In this document: one piece after another, positions 26,461 to 36,870 of the stretch
How positions within the stretch are numbered: position 1 is the first letter of the stretch
Layout of the letters: each line of letters starts with the position of its first letter
Assembly (NCBI GenBank): GCA_029891345.1
Contig: CM057000.1
Coordinates: 124,667,838 to 124,731,837 of the forward strand
Source: Dryococelus australis
Lineage: Eukaryota; Arthropoda; Insecta; Phasmatodea; Phasmatidae
Reading direction: 5' to 3'
DNA: 64,000 bases
Notes under the pieces: generated by a model
What the model was told of the DNA's origin: nothing
Database searches by the model: none
Seen by the model: the letters and a program-made list of their open reading frames with translations, nothing else
Position numbers and translations under genes: made by a program

Positions 26461-27102
26461 TGTATGAAATGGAGCGGGTTTAAATCTCACGAGTGTAAAA
26501 GTGTACACCATCTGCATGTGGAATTCGCTCTCCCGGCTTGCATCTAATTTCGTAGTCGCATCATGCCAACACTACCATCCAGCATTGCAATCGTGCTGCT
26601 GCCATGGTTGATACTGCTGTCTTCTCCCCAAAAATAGTAGCGAGAGGTTTGTGGTCAGTTTCCAACATGAACTTGCACCCATAGATGCAATTGTGAAATT
26701 TTTTGACAGCCTGTATAATGGCCACAGCCTCTCTATCCAATTGTGAATAGTTTCACTCTGCCGCAGACAGTGTTTTGGATGCAAACCCGATGGACATTTC
26801 CCTTCCGTCTTTAATTTGCGACAAGGCAGCACCAACGCCTTTTGGGGAAGCATCTCACATCAACACTAAGGGTTTATTAGGATCGTAATGCACTAACAAG
26901 CTGGACTACAAAAGCCAACCCTTGCTGTCCTGAAACAGTCACTGCAAGTCAGAATTCCACTCCCATGGCACATTTTACTTCAGTAACTCCTAGAATGCAC
27001 GCAGCCGGCTAGCTAATGCTGGAAAGAACTTACCATAGTAATTTAGCAGCCCACAATAAACACTGACTTCTTCTTTGTTAGTGGGTTCAGGAGCCTCTTC
27101 AA

Positions 27103-27702
27103 TCACCTGGAGTATAATTTGTTTGATGGCTTGATGCCACTGCCATCAATAACGTGCCCAAGATACGTTACTCGTGGCTGCAAAAACTTGCACTTTGCAA
27201 TATTGACCCGAACCCCATGCTGCACGAACCAAGCCAACACCCCATCAAGTCTTTCCGTCACTAACTCCAACATTGGGCCTGTCACTAGAACATCATTCTG
27301 ATATGTTGTCACTCCCTGAAGACCACTCAACAACTGTTCAATCACCGACTGGAAGAGAGCACGTGCGGAGGATAATCCGAACTGTAATCATTTGAACCGG
27401 AACAGTCCCTTGTGGGTGTTAATCGTTAACAGAGGTTGAGACTCTTTTGCCACTTCTAATTGCTGATATGCTGCTGACAGGTCCACAACTGAGAAAAACT
27501 TATCCCCTGCTAGAGAAGCGAAAATGTCCTCTGGCAGAGGTAATGGATAATATTCCTTTTCAAGTACAGGATTCAAAGTTACTTTGAAATCGGCACATAA
27601 CCTCAAGCCACCGTTTGCCTTCATCACACACATCAGCGGTGTGGCCCAGTCACTTTTGGTCACTGGATAAATTATCCCTTGTGATACCAACATCACCAAC
27701 TC
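27103..27702 (-). pseudogene. reverse transcriptase of the gypsy element
   Basis: Two collinear frames. The first (27699-27388) carries WATPLMCVMKANGGLRLCAD and FFSVVDLSAAYQQLEV, which are RT blocks 1-3 with the first catalytic Asp in VDLSAAY. The second (27345-27103) has YQNDVLVTG where YxDD is expected (one Asp is Asn), then VNIAKCKFLQPRVTYLGHVI, the usual RT end. One in-frame break separates them (about 27385). It is inactive as it stands. Confidence 0.9.
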
Positions 27703-28479
27703 TTAATCCACTCGTGGTTTCAAGGCATATGGGACCATTCTAGCCTTACAAAACTTAGGCACAGCATTGGGTTTTAAGTGTAGTGTTGCAGTGTAACCTG
27801 TGATAGTACTAATCCCTTTGTGGAAAACTTCTGGATGCCTTCGTTTCAGTCTCGCCACCGCTTCTGCTACTTCCTTGGGCCCACTAACCTCTACCTTAAA
27901 TATTGTATGCCAACCCAACTTAAGCTGCTTTAACCAATTGCACCCTATCAACACTGGCATATCCTGACTCAACTGTTTAACCACTAACAGCAGTAAGTTC
28001 AAAGATTGGTTATTATGTGTCACTTTGAGCACTAACTGCCCCAGAACAGGTAAACACTGACCACCATACGTATTCAATTTAACAGAGACTGGTTTACACT
28101 CTAAATGATGCAGCTGTTGTAGATAGACTTGCTCTGGCAACACACTGACTGCTGCTCCTGTATCCACTTCCATTACAATGGGCTGACCCTCAATATCAAC
28201 ATGTAACCGATATCTGCTTGCTTCAGTGTTTATTTTCATATTATACATTGAGTAATAAGGGTTCTCACCCATGTCCATTTCTGCCACTGCCTTCATTCCA
28301 TTATCAGGCTGAGCATTCAATTCAGCCCCTACCTGGTACACTCTCCGTAGCGTAGGGATCGCTCGACCCTTGTTGGCTGGTTCCTTGTTCTTTCCTTTAC
28401 TCATGCCGTGTCTTGCCAAGTGACCCTGGCGCGAACAACTAAAACACATTACGTCTTTGAAGGGGTACACATCTGCCAA
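27703..28479 (-). pseudogene. zinc knuckle and retroviral-type aspartic protease of the gypsy element
   Basis: A 258-residue open frame. Near its start, CFSCSRQGHLARHG is a CCHC knuckle with the final Cys replaced by Gly. The other knuckle, CFCCGQTSHLADVY, just upstream in another frame, ends in Tyr. The protease active site VDTGAAVSV and the flap-side motif PVLIGCNWL are intact in this frame. The C-terminal end, beginning GYTATLHLKPNAVPKF, is the linker into reverse transcriptase. Confidence 0.85.
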
Positions 28480-28587
28480 ATGCGAAGTTTGGCCACAACA
28501 AAAACATTTTGTTTGTTTATCACCACTTCCACTTTGCTTGCCAGACAGGTTAATTTTGGCTACTTTCCCCGTTACTTTGTGTCCATA

Positions 28588-29066
28588 TTACCATGCATTC
28601 TTCTGGAAATTAGTTTGTTCAAGACAAATGGCTAATTTGTAGGATTCTGCAAAGGACAAGTCTTCCGATAACAACCGCTGACGCACTCGCTCGTCTGCTA
28701 TACCCACCATGAGCTTGTCCCACAATGCTTCATTCAAAATTATGCCAAAATTGCATAATGTTGCAATATGTTTGATGGCTACCACAAACTCAGCTATCAT
28801 CTCTGTATTCTTCTGCACTCTGCTGTAAAACACATATTGTTCTGCAACTACGATCATCCGCGGTGTATAATGTTCTACCAACACCTTAATTAACCCTTCA
28901 TACTGCTTTTCGTCTACCAGACCTGGCGACACTAAATCGCTTAGCACTGCTAGCACTTTTGGTCCATATAAGAGTGATTAACACGGAAACTTTATTTTCA
29001 TCTTTAATATGATGCAACATTTTCTTCTTATGGACAAAACTCTCCTACCCTACTGATTGCCGCCAT
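28588..29066 (-). pseudogene. Gag (capsid) of the K02A2.6-like gypsy
   Basis: The frame starts MAAISRVGEF and then shifts. The longest open part, 28956-28588, contains VEHYTPRMIVVAEQYVFYSR and DERVRQRLLSEDLSFAESYK, the typical capsid pattern of this group. The protein would have assembled the particle and packaged element RNA. A frameshift and stops near 28960-29030 break the N-terminus. Confidence 0.8.
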
Positions 29067-29130
29067 ACTAGAAAACAACACATCCAATACACTTCCGCTA
29101 TTTACTTCCACTAAATAGCAATCCCATCCT

Positions 29131-29139
29131 CCACGCCAA
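29131..29139 (-). other. primer binding site of the gypsy element
   Basis: On the minus strand, directly after the LTR end TAACA and one T, comes TGGCGTGGAGGATGGGAT. Its complement fits the 3' end of a tRNA: loop AAT, T-stem CCCAT, acceptor CCTCCAC, discriminator G, CCA. The isoacceptor cannot be named from this alone. The sequence continues to about 29121. Confidence 0.55.
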
Positions 29140-30735
29140 TGTTATGTAAAGTAAAACGCCACCATTACGACCCCATTTATTATGACCACCTCTCTGTTAC
29201 AACCCAATCCTGAGGAACCGTGAAAAGTTTGGGTCGAAAAAGTAAAAAATTTGACAACGGTTTCAGTTATGCTTATGCGCGAATTTGTTTTTGTAGACCT
29301 TTTCTCCAACTGCGGTACTAGTTTCTATTATCCACAGTTTCCAGTCTATGGAAAATTAACCCTTACAGATGTTAGTGGTCGCACATTTCTCAAGCTGCCT
29401 TCATAGACTTTGACATTTGTTGTCCCAAGTAGCACGAAGCAATAAATTACTTAATGTCAGAAGGGGACACTGGTGTATATTGTCCATGGAAGCATTTAAG
29501 GGGGGGGGGGGGGGAGGGTTGTCCTAGTCGCATGCCGCCACCTCTGCCTTACCCTACTTGTCTTTTATTGCTTCCATTACCCCTCCTCTTTTGCTGTAAA
29601 AATAGCGGCACATTACAGACTAGTTTCTTAATCAGTGTATGTGTAACTTCAAATTTAATTCAATGCCCCTTCTTTAATGATTTTTTTTTTTTTTCCAGTT
29701 TATGTGCGCTCATGCCTATGTAAAATGCTAATTTTTTTGGTGGGCATTTGCTTTTTTTTGTGAAGTCAATTTTATGTGTTAAATGAGTAAAGGTAAGTGT
29801 GTGCAAATAAAATGTGTTTTGTTACCATATTTTGGTGAGCACGGCCGTGTGCGTGTATAGGTCATGTCAGAAGTTTTTGATGAAAAATTCAGGATAATTA
29901 ATATTTCAAGTAGACCACACTAAATTTTTATATTCCCGTGGCCGCCAGCTGGCCCCTGCCCGCCAGAATAATCTTGTAGAGACCGATCAACAGCTGCCCA
30001 GCCCCGAGAATCTAGGACCGATCGACAGATGTGAGTCGCCGCGCTGCAGAGGATCTAGGTGGTCGCCCAACTATGTGTGCAAGGCAATGTATTCGCTGCT
30101 AGCCCCAGCACACGAGTGATCCAATGTATCTTCATACATATTATCAATAAATAAACTTCTGTGTTTTGCTTCAAACATAAGGCATCTCCAACAGTGTTTA
30201 GTTATATTTTAATAATACATAGTCTTATCGTTTCACACTCTTTCAATGGCAATGTCATATTGTGTTTTCTTTTTTATGACAAGGGGTGGTCCAATATGCC
30301 TTTCTTGGATATCATATAAATCAGGAAACGTCCAGCTATTAAAATATACATACGTATTTATATTTAATTAGAAAAGTTGTTTTTTATGCGCTAGAGACGA
30401 TAGAAAATGAAGGTCATGCAAAAAATGGCAGGTTTGGGGGCATAGGGATTAGGTAGGGGTGGGTCAAAATCGGCTCAAAATTTTCCAAATTTTTTATTAC
30501 GACCCCCCCCCCCCCCCCCCTCCCTCTATTTCGACCCTATTCTTAAGAACCGTGAGGGGTCATAATAGAGAGATTCTACTGTACTTCTCTTTATTCCTCT
30601 TCTCTATTCACTTACAACATACCATACAACTCTGTTACTGCTGACCGTCATGTTACCACCATGTTACTGCCTGCTGCCGGTGGCGCTCCCCAGTGCAGGC
30701 CTACCAACTCCCACTGCTCGTACCAATCCACTACA
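29140..30735 (-). repeat. 5' LTR of the gypsy element, split by a MITE
   Basis: On the minus strand the LTR runs from TGTAGTGGATTGG at 30735 to an AATAAAGAGAAG poly(A) region at about 30584-30595. It is then interrupted by the element 29149-30581 and resumes as CATAACA ending at 29140. Without the insertion it is about 160 bp, TG...CA, a normal length for this gypsy group. The 3' LTR is not present. Confidence 0.7.
29149..30581. mobile_element. 1.4-kb TA-flanked MITE inserted in the gypsy LTR
   Basis: Left terminus AAGTAAAACGCCACCATTAC. Right terminus, reverse complemented, CAGTAGAATCTCTCTATTAT. Both continue into GACCCC and, further in, AACCGTGA...GGGTCGAAA-type sequence. Both ends abut TA dinucleotides (29147-29148 and 30582-30583), as in mariner/pogo elements. 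It has no transposase. Inside lie a G run at 29502-29513, a C run at about 30503-30520, and a fragment of the TTACC MITE (29822-29915). Confidence 0.7.
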
Positions 30736-31043
30736 GTAAATTGTAATAACAATAATGTATCTTTATTAAGAATTTACACAGCCCTGCTATAATGACATGA
30801 TTCAAAATAACTTTTAAGTGTATAGAAATGCTTGTTAACATTAATGTAATAGGTTAAGTGAGTAATAGCCTGCTCTGCCATGTCTTACGACTCTCTAAAG
30901 TACAGTGCAATACCGATCCATTAATGGGTCTATAAAAATAAACTGGAATTAAAGTAACAGTCGCACATTTTTTCAGTTTTACAGAAAATACATGGCAGTA
31001 TTCATATATCTACGTTATGTGCTATAGAATATGGTGTTCATAT

Positions 31044-32028
31044 AAATTCGTGGATTATTCTAGCTGTTTCCAGTCTTCGAGTCACACCTCTCCCATAAAC
31101 GTTGGCTTCTTGTACGACTTCTTCTCCTAGTTCATTCATTTGAAGGTTTTCAACAGGAAAATCTTCATCTTGTAAATACTTTGCAAGATTATGTAAAACA
31201 AAACATGAGAGAGAACTACAGATAGTATTCTGTAATGCCTTTCTGCCCGGTATTCTGTCCTGTCTTTTATTTTATGTTGAAGAATTTGAAATCTTTGTTT
31301 AATTTGACCAAAGCACCTTTAAATTACACACCATTCCCTTTTATGTAAATTGCTGTAAGAATGTTGTTCTGCTGTATTTGGGTCCCAAAATGGAGTAATT
31401 AGCCAGGGTGCTGCTAATCCACATTTTTGGTCTCCTAATATTAATGCACCTGATGTATTTTCCCGAATCACCCTGAAATGTGCAGAATTCCTCCAAATCC
31501 TTGAATCATGCACTGATCCTGGCCAAGAACAATCTACACTTGTAAATAATTCTTTACTATTGCAAGTAGCTTGCACATTAAAGGTTGCCACACTTTTCCT
31601 GTTTATATATTCATCATGAACATAAGGCTTGTGTATAGGAATGTGTGTACAATCCAATGTTGCTATAGCACATATAAACGTATACAGTACTTATCTTGCC
31701 ATGCAGCCTTTGCATCCTCTAGTTCTTGCCGAGTAATTGGAAATTTAATCCATACATTAGACTTTCCTGTTATTATGATCGTAACAAAGCCTATAGTTTT
31801 GGACTTAGATGTCTGATTAATGCCTATGTCTTCACCAACACCGGACTGGAAGACTGGATCACCAACATAACTAAGGAATACCATCATTTTTTCTTCCCTT
31901 GATAGTGCTTTACCTCTTGTCTCAACATACTCACCGAGAAAATAGTGTGCCAACCATGATATATTTTCAGGGTTAAACATGTACAGTATTTTACCGTTTT
32001 TTTTCTGTAGCACTTCTTCGCACATCAT
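31044..32028 (-). pseudogene. PIF/Harbinger (HARBI1-like) transposase pseudogene
   Basis: Read on the minus strand from 32028. The N-terminal half (to 31663) has LAHYFLGEYVETRGKALSRE and DIGINQTSKSKT, the helix-turn-helix region of HARBI1-like proteins. After a frameshift near 31660 comes the DDE nuclease: LDCTHIPI (first catalytic Asp), WPGSVHDSRIWRNS (second Asp), ILGDQKCGLAAPWLITPF, then CVI followed by TAA where CVIE, with the catalytic Glu, is expected. The C-terminal part continues as RCFGQ...QRFQILQHKIKDRT and, in a shifted frame, CFVLHNLAKYLQDEDFP to a stop at about 31045. Cut-and-paste DNA transposase, dead. No terminal repeats were delimited. 30736-31043 and 32029-32440 are AT-rich flanks, probably the element's ends. 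Confidence 0.85.
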
Positions 32029-32439
32029 ACTTTCGTCTTCCTTAAACCATGCAAATTCATAAATCCTGCCATTATAAACAACTTGTAACTACACCTGTGC
32101 CTGCTCAATACCACACTCAAGAAACAGGGAGTAACTGAGTTTAAGCTTTCCTTATTCATGTCTCTCTGGAGTATAAACTAAGTGGTTGAGCATTTCCCCC
32201 ACTCTTTAGTTTCTTCTCAACTATGAGTTTATACTTCAAACTTTTATTCAAACAAAACATAATTTAAACTCCATAAATCGTGAGCAAAAGTATATGCTCG
32301 GTTTTATGGTTTTATTCATATCACCCTATGTTAAAAAAAACCCACATGCTACCCCACCCCTCCCCATTAAATCATTAATTTGATGCATTACGTCTTTCTA
32401 TATATAATTTCAACAACTTCTACTCATTAGTACAAACAA

Positions 32440-33340
32440 ACAAAAAGCACCTTCAATGGAGTTTGAGATGCTGCCAGAAGCAATGAGACGCCAGAAATTT
32501 TTTCATCTACCCGGCAAAGGACGGATGCTCCATGCCAGATATAATTATTCCCCGGCCGAGCCACCGAAGCCACGCATTGAGATCAACCGGGTACAGCAGC
32601 GCACCGCTAGATGCCACTACTAGTTCGAGAGCCAAGGTGTGGGCATGGATCCAGCACCCGCCAGTGACCTCACTCGGTGAGGATCTACGTCACGCACTTC
32701 GCAGCTACTACCCCCTCTCCATGACAACCCCTATGCCAGGCAAGCAAGGGGCACACAGCCGAGAAGTATAAATAGAGGGCCACACCAAGGCTCTTGACAG
32801 TCTTCAAGTAATTGACGTCTGTCATGTTCCTTCACCGCACCTCACAGTGCCGCAGGAACCATCAACTCCTACCTTGATCTTCATGGCGCACTAGTGGTGC
32901 CGAAGACATATCCGCTCCTCAAGATTTCACCGCACCTTCGGGGGCCCAAGATCCTTCTCTTCACCAGTCTTGCATCACAGCTAACACCGAGACACGTACC
33001 GGTCCCTTCTGGACAATAGCCGTAAATTATAATTATACTAAATTATATTATAAATTATATTATATTAAATAGCTTAAATTCAGAGTTGTTTTGATAGCCA
33101 CCTTACTTCCTACCCTGTTAGTCTAGGAGCAGGAAGCCTTCACGCATGTTTACGTAGGATGTTTTAACTTCCGCATACTCACGTGGATAGGAGGTAGTAC
33201 TTCACTATCACTGCTTATTTCCATTAAAAGAAATAAACAATGTTTTACCAACTTACGAATATCACTCCCGTAGTCATAGTATCTCTCCTCGTAAACATCA
33301 GGCCCATATGAGGGACAACAGGTGACTGGGATTTTATTCT
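32440..33340 (+). repeat. LTR 'G' (5') of the plus-strand PHD-gypsy element
   Basis: A strong TATA box (GTATAAATAGAGG, 32768-32780) is preceded by about 300 bases of GC-rich U3-like sequence. A hairpin carrying AATAAA lies at 33212-33239, about 440 bases downstream. The block 33000-33335 recurs at 37990-38320 on the same strand: CCCTTCTGG, GTTTTGATAG, AATAAACAA, then CCTCGTA or CCTAGCGTA. These are the two LTRs of one element. The outer left edge is uncertain. Confidence 0.55.
33212..33239 (+). promoter_or_regulatory. LTR poly(A) hairpin, copy G
   Basis: TGCTTATTTC pairs with GAAATAAACA (one mismatch) around an 8-base loop. AATAAA lies in the 3' arm. The copy at 38198-38228 has perfect 11-base arms. 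Confidence 0.55.
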
Positions 33341-33874
33341 CTCCATTCAGACACGTAAAACAATAGTACAATCTTGGAAGGCCACCCATTCACTGCACCC
33401 AGTGTAGTGAATGGTAGAGCCACGGCAGTAGGTACATGTTTCTCTTAGGGTCAGCTTGTCAACTTTGAGATTGCACTTCTCATAGCGCACTAGCGGTGCT
33501 GAGAGGGGTATTTCTCCGGGTCTGGAAAGAACTCTAGCATGACCTCACCCCCATATGGGGATGGTCCCCAGTGCTACGCAGCTCACCTAAACTCGCACCT
33601 CTGGTACTTGAATTGGAGGGTAAGAGATGGCATTGGCTCGCTGCCACCATATGCACATTATTACACACTTCCATGCCAACTGCTCCACTTCTACAAAGTA
33701 AGATCGTAGGATTCTCTTTTCCTCATGCCCTTTTACTGTAGTTGTGGTATTCATAATAGAACAACCAGGCAAGCATGACCCAGAGACAGGCTAACTAGCC
33801 GGAGAACCAAGCAGCCATAAGAACAGACTTCGGGGAGTCTGGAAAGACTCTGTGGCGTTCAACAACACGCAATA
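33341..33874 (+). other. leader between LTR and Gag of the plus-strand element
   Basis: No protein similarity is seen. Position and polarity make it the 5' untranslated leader. It holds an imperfect inverted repeat around 33387-33412 (TTCACTGCACC...AGTGTAGTGAA). Confidence 0.4.
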
Positions 33875-34398
33875 ATGTCAGATACAGATACTGATGTAAG
33901 CGAGCAAGCCAAAATCACAATGACTACAACCAGCGCAGAACATTGCACGAAAGCCCACTGCCCTGGCAAAAGGATACATCCCATTGAATGCGCTCACTGC
34001 ATGCGCAGTTTCATTAATTCTGTCCTACATATGGATTAGAATTCCGTTGCGAAGAATGCCGAACCTGACAAATGACACATTGCAGCTGGGCATCTTGCCC
34101 ACAACGTGGGACCCATACCATCCGTTGTATTATATGTGCAGATTCTTTCCCCCACAGTTGCATTGACTGGCCCGAAGAACAGGTAACCCAACCTGGCATG
34201 GTTTACAGGTGTGAGGTATGTCAGAGCACCACCAAATACTGTCCATGGAACCCGGAACATGCCACTTGTACTGTATATACAATAGAGGACCCCCAAATTC
34301 CTGACTTTGTGGGCCAACTCCACGAGGACCCCACACTTTTCTCGCCGCGTGCGAGAAACAATTTCGTGCACAAGAAATCCCTCCTAAGCAAAGGGTAA
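33875..34398 (+). pseudogene. tandem PHD-like fingers of the plus-strand gypsy-like Gag
   Basis: The ATG at 33875 opens MSDTDTDVSEQAKI, then HCTKAHCPGK and IECAHCMRSF. After a frameshift (about 34030), EFRCEEC completes the first C4HC3-like finger. A second finger follows in the 34072-34398 frame: THCSWASCPQRG, IRCIICADSFPHSCIDW, then VYRCEVCQ. Both have the spacing C-x4-C, C-x2-C, (H)-x2-C-x-x-W and C-x2-C. The minus-strand relative at 23599-23724 has the same finger at the head of its Gag. The role is unknown; chromatin reading is a guess. A stop at 34037 breaks the frame. Confidence 0.65.
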
Positions 34399-34469
34399 GC
34401 CAAACCCTGAGCAAGTTATAAGGCAAGGCACTGGATTGGTGAAACTGGTACGGCAAATTAACAACTGAC

Positions 34470-34787
34470 TGGACTCAGTTGTATAACCCACCTGCCACCG
34501 AATTCACTGAAGAGGTGTTAGCGAACCTCGCCACAGAGTTCTACAGCAGAATGCAAAACTCTGGCAAAGAAGCTGAGCTGTTTATACAACGAAAAGTTTA
34601 GATGATCCGTCAAATTTTCCAGGAGGAAAATTAAGAAAGCTGTGTGCGACACGTGACGCTGATGCTAATACCCAAGCTCCAAAACTTTCTACAATGCCCA
34701 AAACCCCGGTCGTTTGAAGAAATGATAGCACTGGCCACAGAACTGGAATGTAATTTCCGCAAACAGGATGAGATGGACCATAGATAA
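34470..34787 (+). pseudogene. capsid-like segment of the plus-strand gypsy-like element
   Basis: The frame contains WTQLYNPPATEFTEEVLANL, then ATEFYSRMQN, ESCVRHVTLMLIPKLQNFL and EEMIALATELECNFRK, with two in-frame stops. It aligns segment by segment with 23208-22923 on the minus strand, which shows that both derive from one protein family. The helical composition and position after the zinc fingers fit a Gag capsid. Confidence 0.6.
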
Positions 34788-35108
34788 AGGGGCAGGGGGA
34801 AGGAAGAAGCGAGAATAATGAGCCGCGTGCCCTCCCCCACCTTCCCCGCAGAGTCATTCATAAACAACCCCTGCCACACTTCTGCGTTACGCTGGCCGCA
34901 AGGGAGCGGGGAGAAGGGAAGAAGGCAAGGTCAAGCCTGTCCCCTCCCAGTAGTACCACGCTGCTGCCGAAATGCTAGTTTTGTCCAGAGACATTTCCAC
35001 CGCAACTGTACTGTAAAATCGGCCAGCTGGAAGAGGAAACGAGAAGACAACCCACCACCCCAGCAGGATAAGGATGAAAGGAAAGGTAAACCCGAAGTCA
35101 AATTACAA

Positions 35109-35470
35109 TGTTAATTGAGGGACCCTACTCCCCACAACCTCCCCGGCTAAAAGTGAGAATCAACCGGCAAGCGACAGCAGCCATGATTGACACAGTAGAC
35201 ACAGGGAATTTTATTCTGAGCGACCTGCTCACGCTCCAACAAAGAGCCCACCTGATGCCCCCTGAAGGCTGAGTACAGATGGCACAGCCCGATCGCCTAT
35301 TTTTGGTCACAGGCAGAATAAGAATACCCATACAAATCGACCAGATGACCACCCACATGGAGTTTTTAGTAGCACCCGAAATGAGGAAAGATGTTATTTC
35401 AGCTCCAAAAATAAAATTGTGGTGGACTGCACGCAACACCAGCTGCACATCAGAGGGAGAGAAAAGCGCC
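35109..35470 (+). pseudogene. retroviral-type aspartic protease remnant
   Basis: VRINRQATAAMIDTVDTGNF has the family's catalytic Asp-Thr-Gly in a hydrophobic context (the local MIDTVDTG looks partly duplicated). It is followed by FLVTGRIRIPIQI and HMEFLVAPEMRKDVI. It would cleave the element's polyprotein. Stop codons interrupt it. No reverse transcriptase follows downstream. Confidence 0.55.
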
Positions 35471-36870
35471 TAGTGATCCCCTGGGAATCAAGCAGTGAAG
35501 TGACCTTTCAGCCTCCAACCCCACCACGTGGACCGGGAGGACTAAAATGACTGCAACAGTTGGAAGTAGTAATGGACCAACCGACCCCAAGCCCACCAAA
35601 GAAGACGAGAAACCAGGTCCAAAAGCAGAACAATGTCGCCTGCGGCTTCCACTTCAAGAAGCCCTAGACCGGAATAAGAATGCTACCGCCTCAACCACTT
35701 CAGAAGCTCCGGACAACGTGGATGAACCCACAACAATGGCTGCCCAACAAGTGCAGCCACTCTCACCCAAGGGACCTGAGGTGAGGTCCAACACCAGCCA
35801 AGGGGCAAGCTACTCCGTTCCAACATGGACAGGAGTGCTACAGCAAAAGGCAGGGTCAATGATCCACACGCTGCCAACCACACCCACCGATTTTAAATTC
35901 AAAATGGAAGCCCGGCAAGGAAGATGGTCGCAGAGCACCAGCGAGATATCCTGGCGTAGTCCCTTGGATCGGGAAACATGCCTGGTATGGCCACCTCCAA
36001 GCCTGATATACTAGAGGGAAGAAAGGCCAAAGGTCAACACACAGACTGCACCCCACAGGCCTATCCCTCCAGCAACAAGCCACGCCACACCGCCTCCAAC
36101 GAGCCATAACGCGGAAATGGGCCCAATGCCAAATGACATTACGAACACCTCCGAAATGCAGCCATCCTCAAGAGAGGGCCATACCAGAAATATCAGTCAA
36201 GACCGCGTCCTGCTGAAGGCCTTACTCAAACTGGTACCTTCGGCAAAGATGTAGACAGCGCAAGAACCCCACTGGCCACAGAGACATATAGCACTGAGAC
36301 TGCTGGCGACACATATGCCAGTGTTGCTTGATGCCACAGCCAAATTCACTAAGCAGCGCTTCGAACGAGAAGATGGACTGCCTTCAACCGGAGGGGCAGC
36401 AGAAGATAACCTGCTGCAGAGCCTACCCCAGACGGTAGTCAAAGTCCCGGTGTCGCATACTTCTAAGGCCGACACCCAGGCCAACATCCCGAATGAGAGG
36501 ATGTCAACCACCATGACAAAGAGAGAGGGGGGCATCTGTCCAGCCCCCAAAACCAACGCAGCCAGCCAATGAGGCAGTACCACCATTAGAACCACTGCCT
36601 TTGACAGCTACCCCGATGGCAACATTTCCGGACAATGAGGCAGCTGATCACCCCAGGCGCCTGCTGGTCTGCTCCAGACCAAGGCAGAGGGTGAACCCAC
36701 GACGTGGGCCCTGCCAAACTGGAGAGTGCAGCCACTACGAGACTGCCAGGACAGCTCAATGCCGGGCCAGTACCAGGAGGTTATCTGGAGGCCAACCATC
36801 AGATTCACCTGGCCTTACCTCCAGCCGCTGCCCGAGACAACGGGAGAGGCCACCGAAGACGACATAACGA
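35471..36870 (+). other. Pro/Thr/Ser-rich coding-like tail of the plus-strand element
   Basis: Open stretches 35547-36014 and 36315-36572 encode low-complexity, proline- and threonine-rich protein (TTSEAPDNVDEPTTMAAQQ). No polymerase domain is visible where one would be expected. This is either a spacer/U3 region or the scar of an internal deletion. A TATA-like site (ACATATATAATG) follows at about 36892. Confidence 0.4.

Larger units (their letters stand above)
26485..29066 (-). pseudogene. Ty3/gypsy gag-pol pseudogene, K02A2.6-like
   Basis: Read on the minus strand from the Gag ATG at 29064-29066. It contains a Gag N-terminus, capsid, two zinc knuckles (about 28520-28400), an aspartic protease with intact VDTGAAVSVLP (about 28160), reverse transcriptase (27702-27103), and RNase H (about 26985-26485) with DASPKGVGAALSQ and LETDHKPLATIFGE. 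It stops in the RNase H/connection region, where LTR B interrupts it; integrase is absent. Several frameshifts and stops are present. Lesions in key residues include the last Cys of both knuckles (now Tyr and Gly) and the RT catalytic box, now YQND instead of YxDD. The domain order is diagnostic of Ty3/gypsy. Confidence 0.9.
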
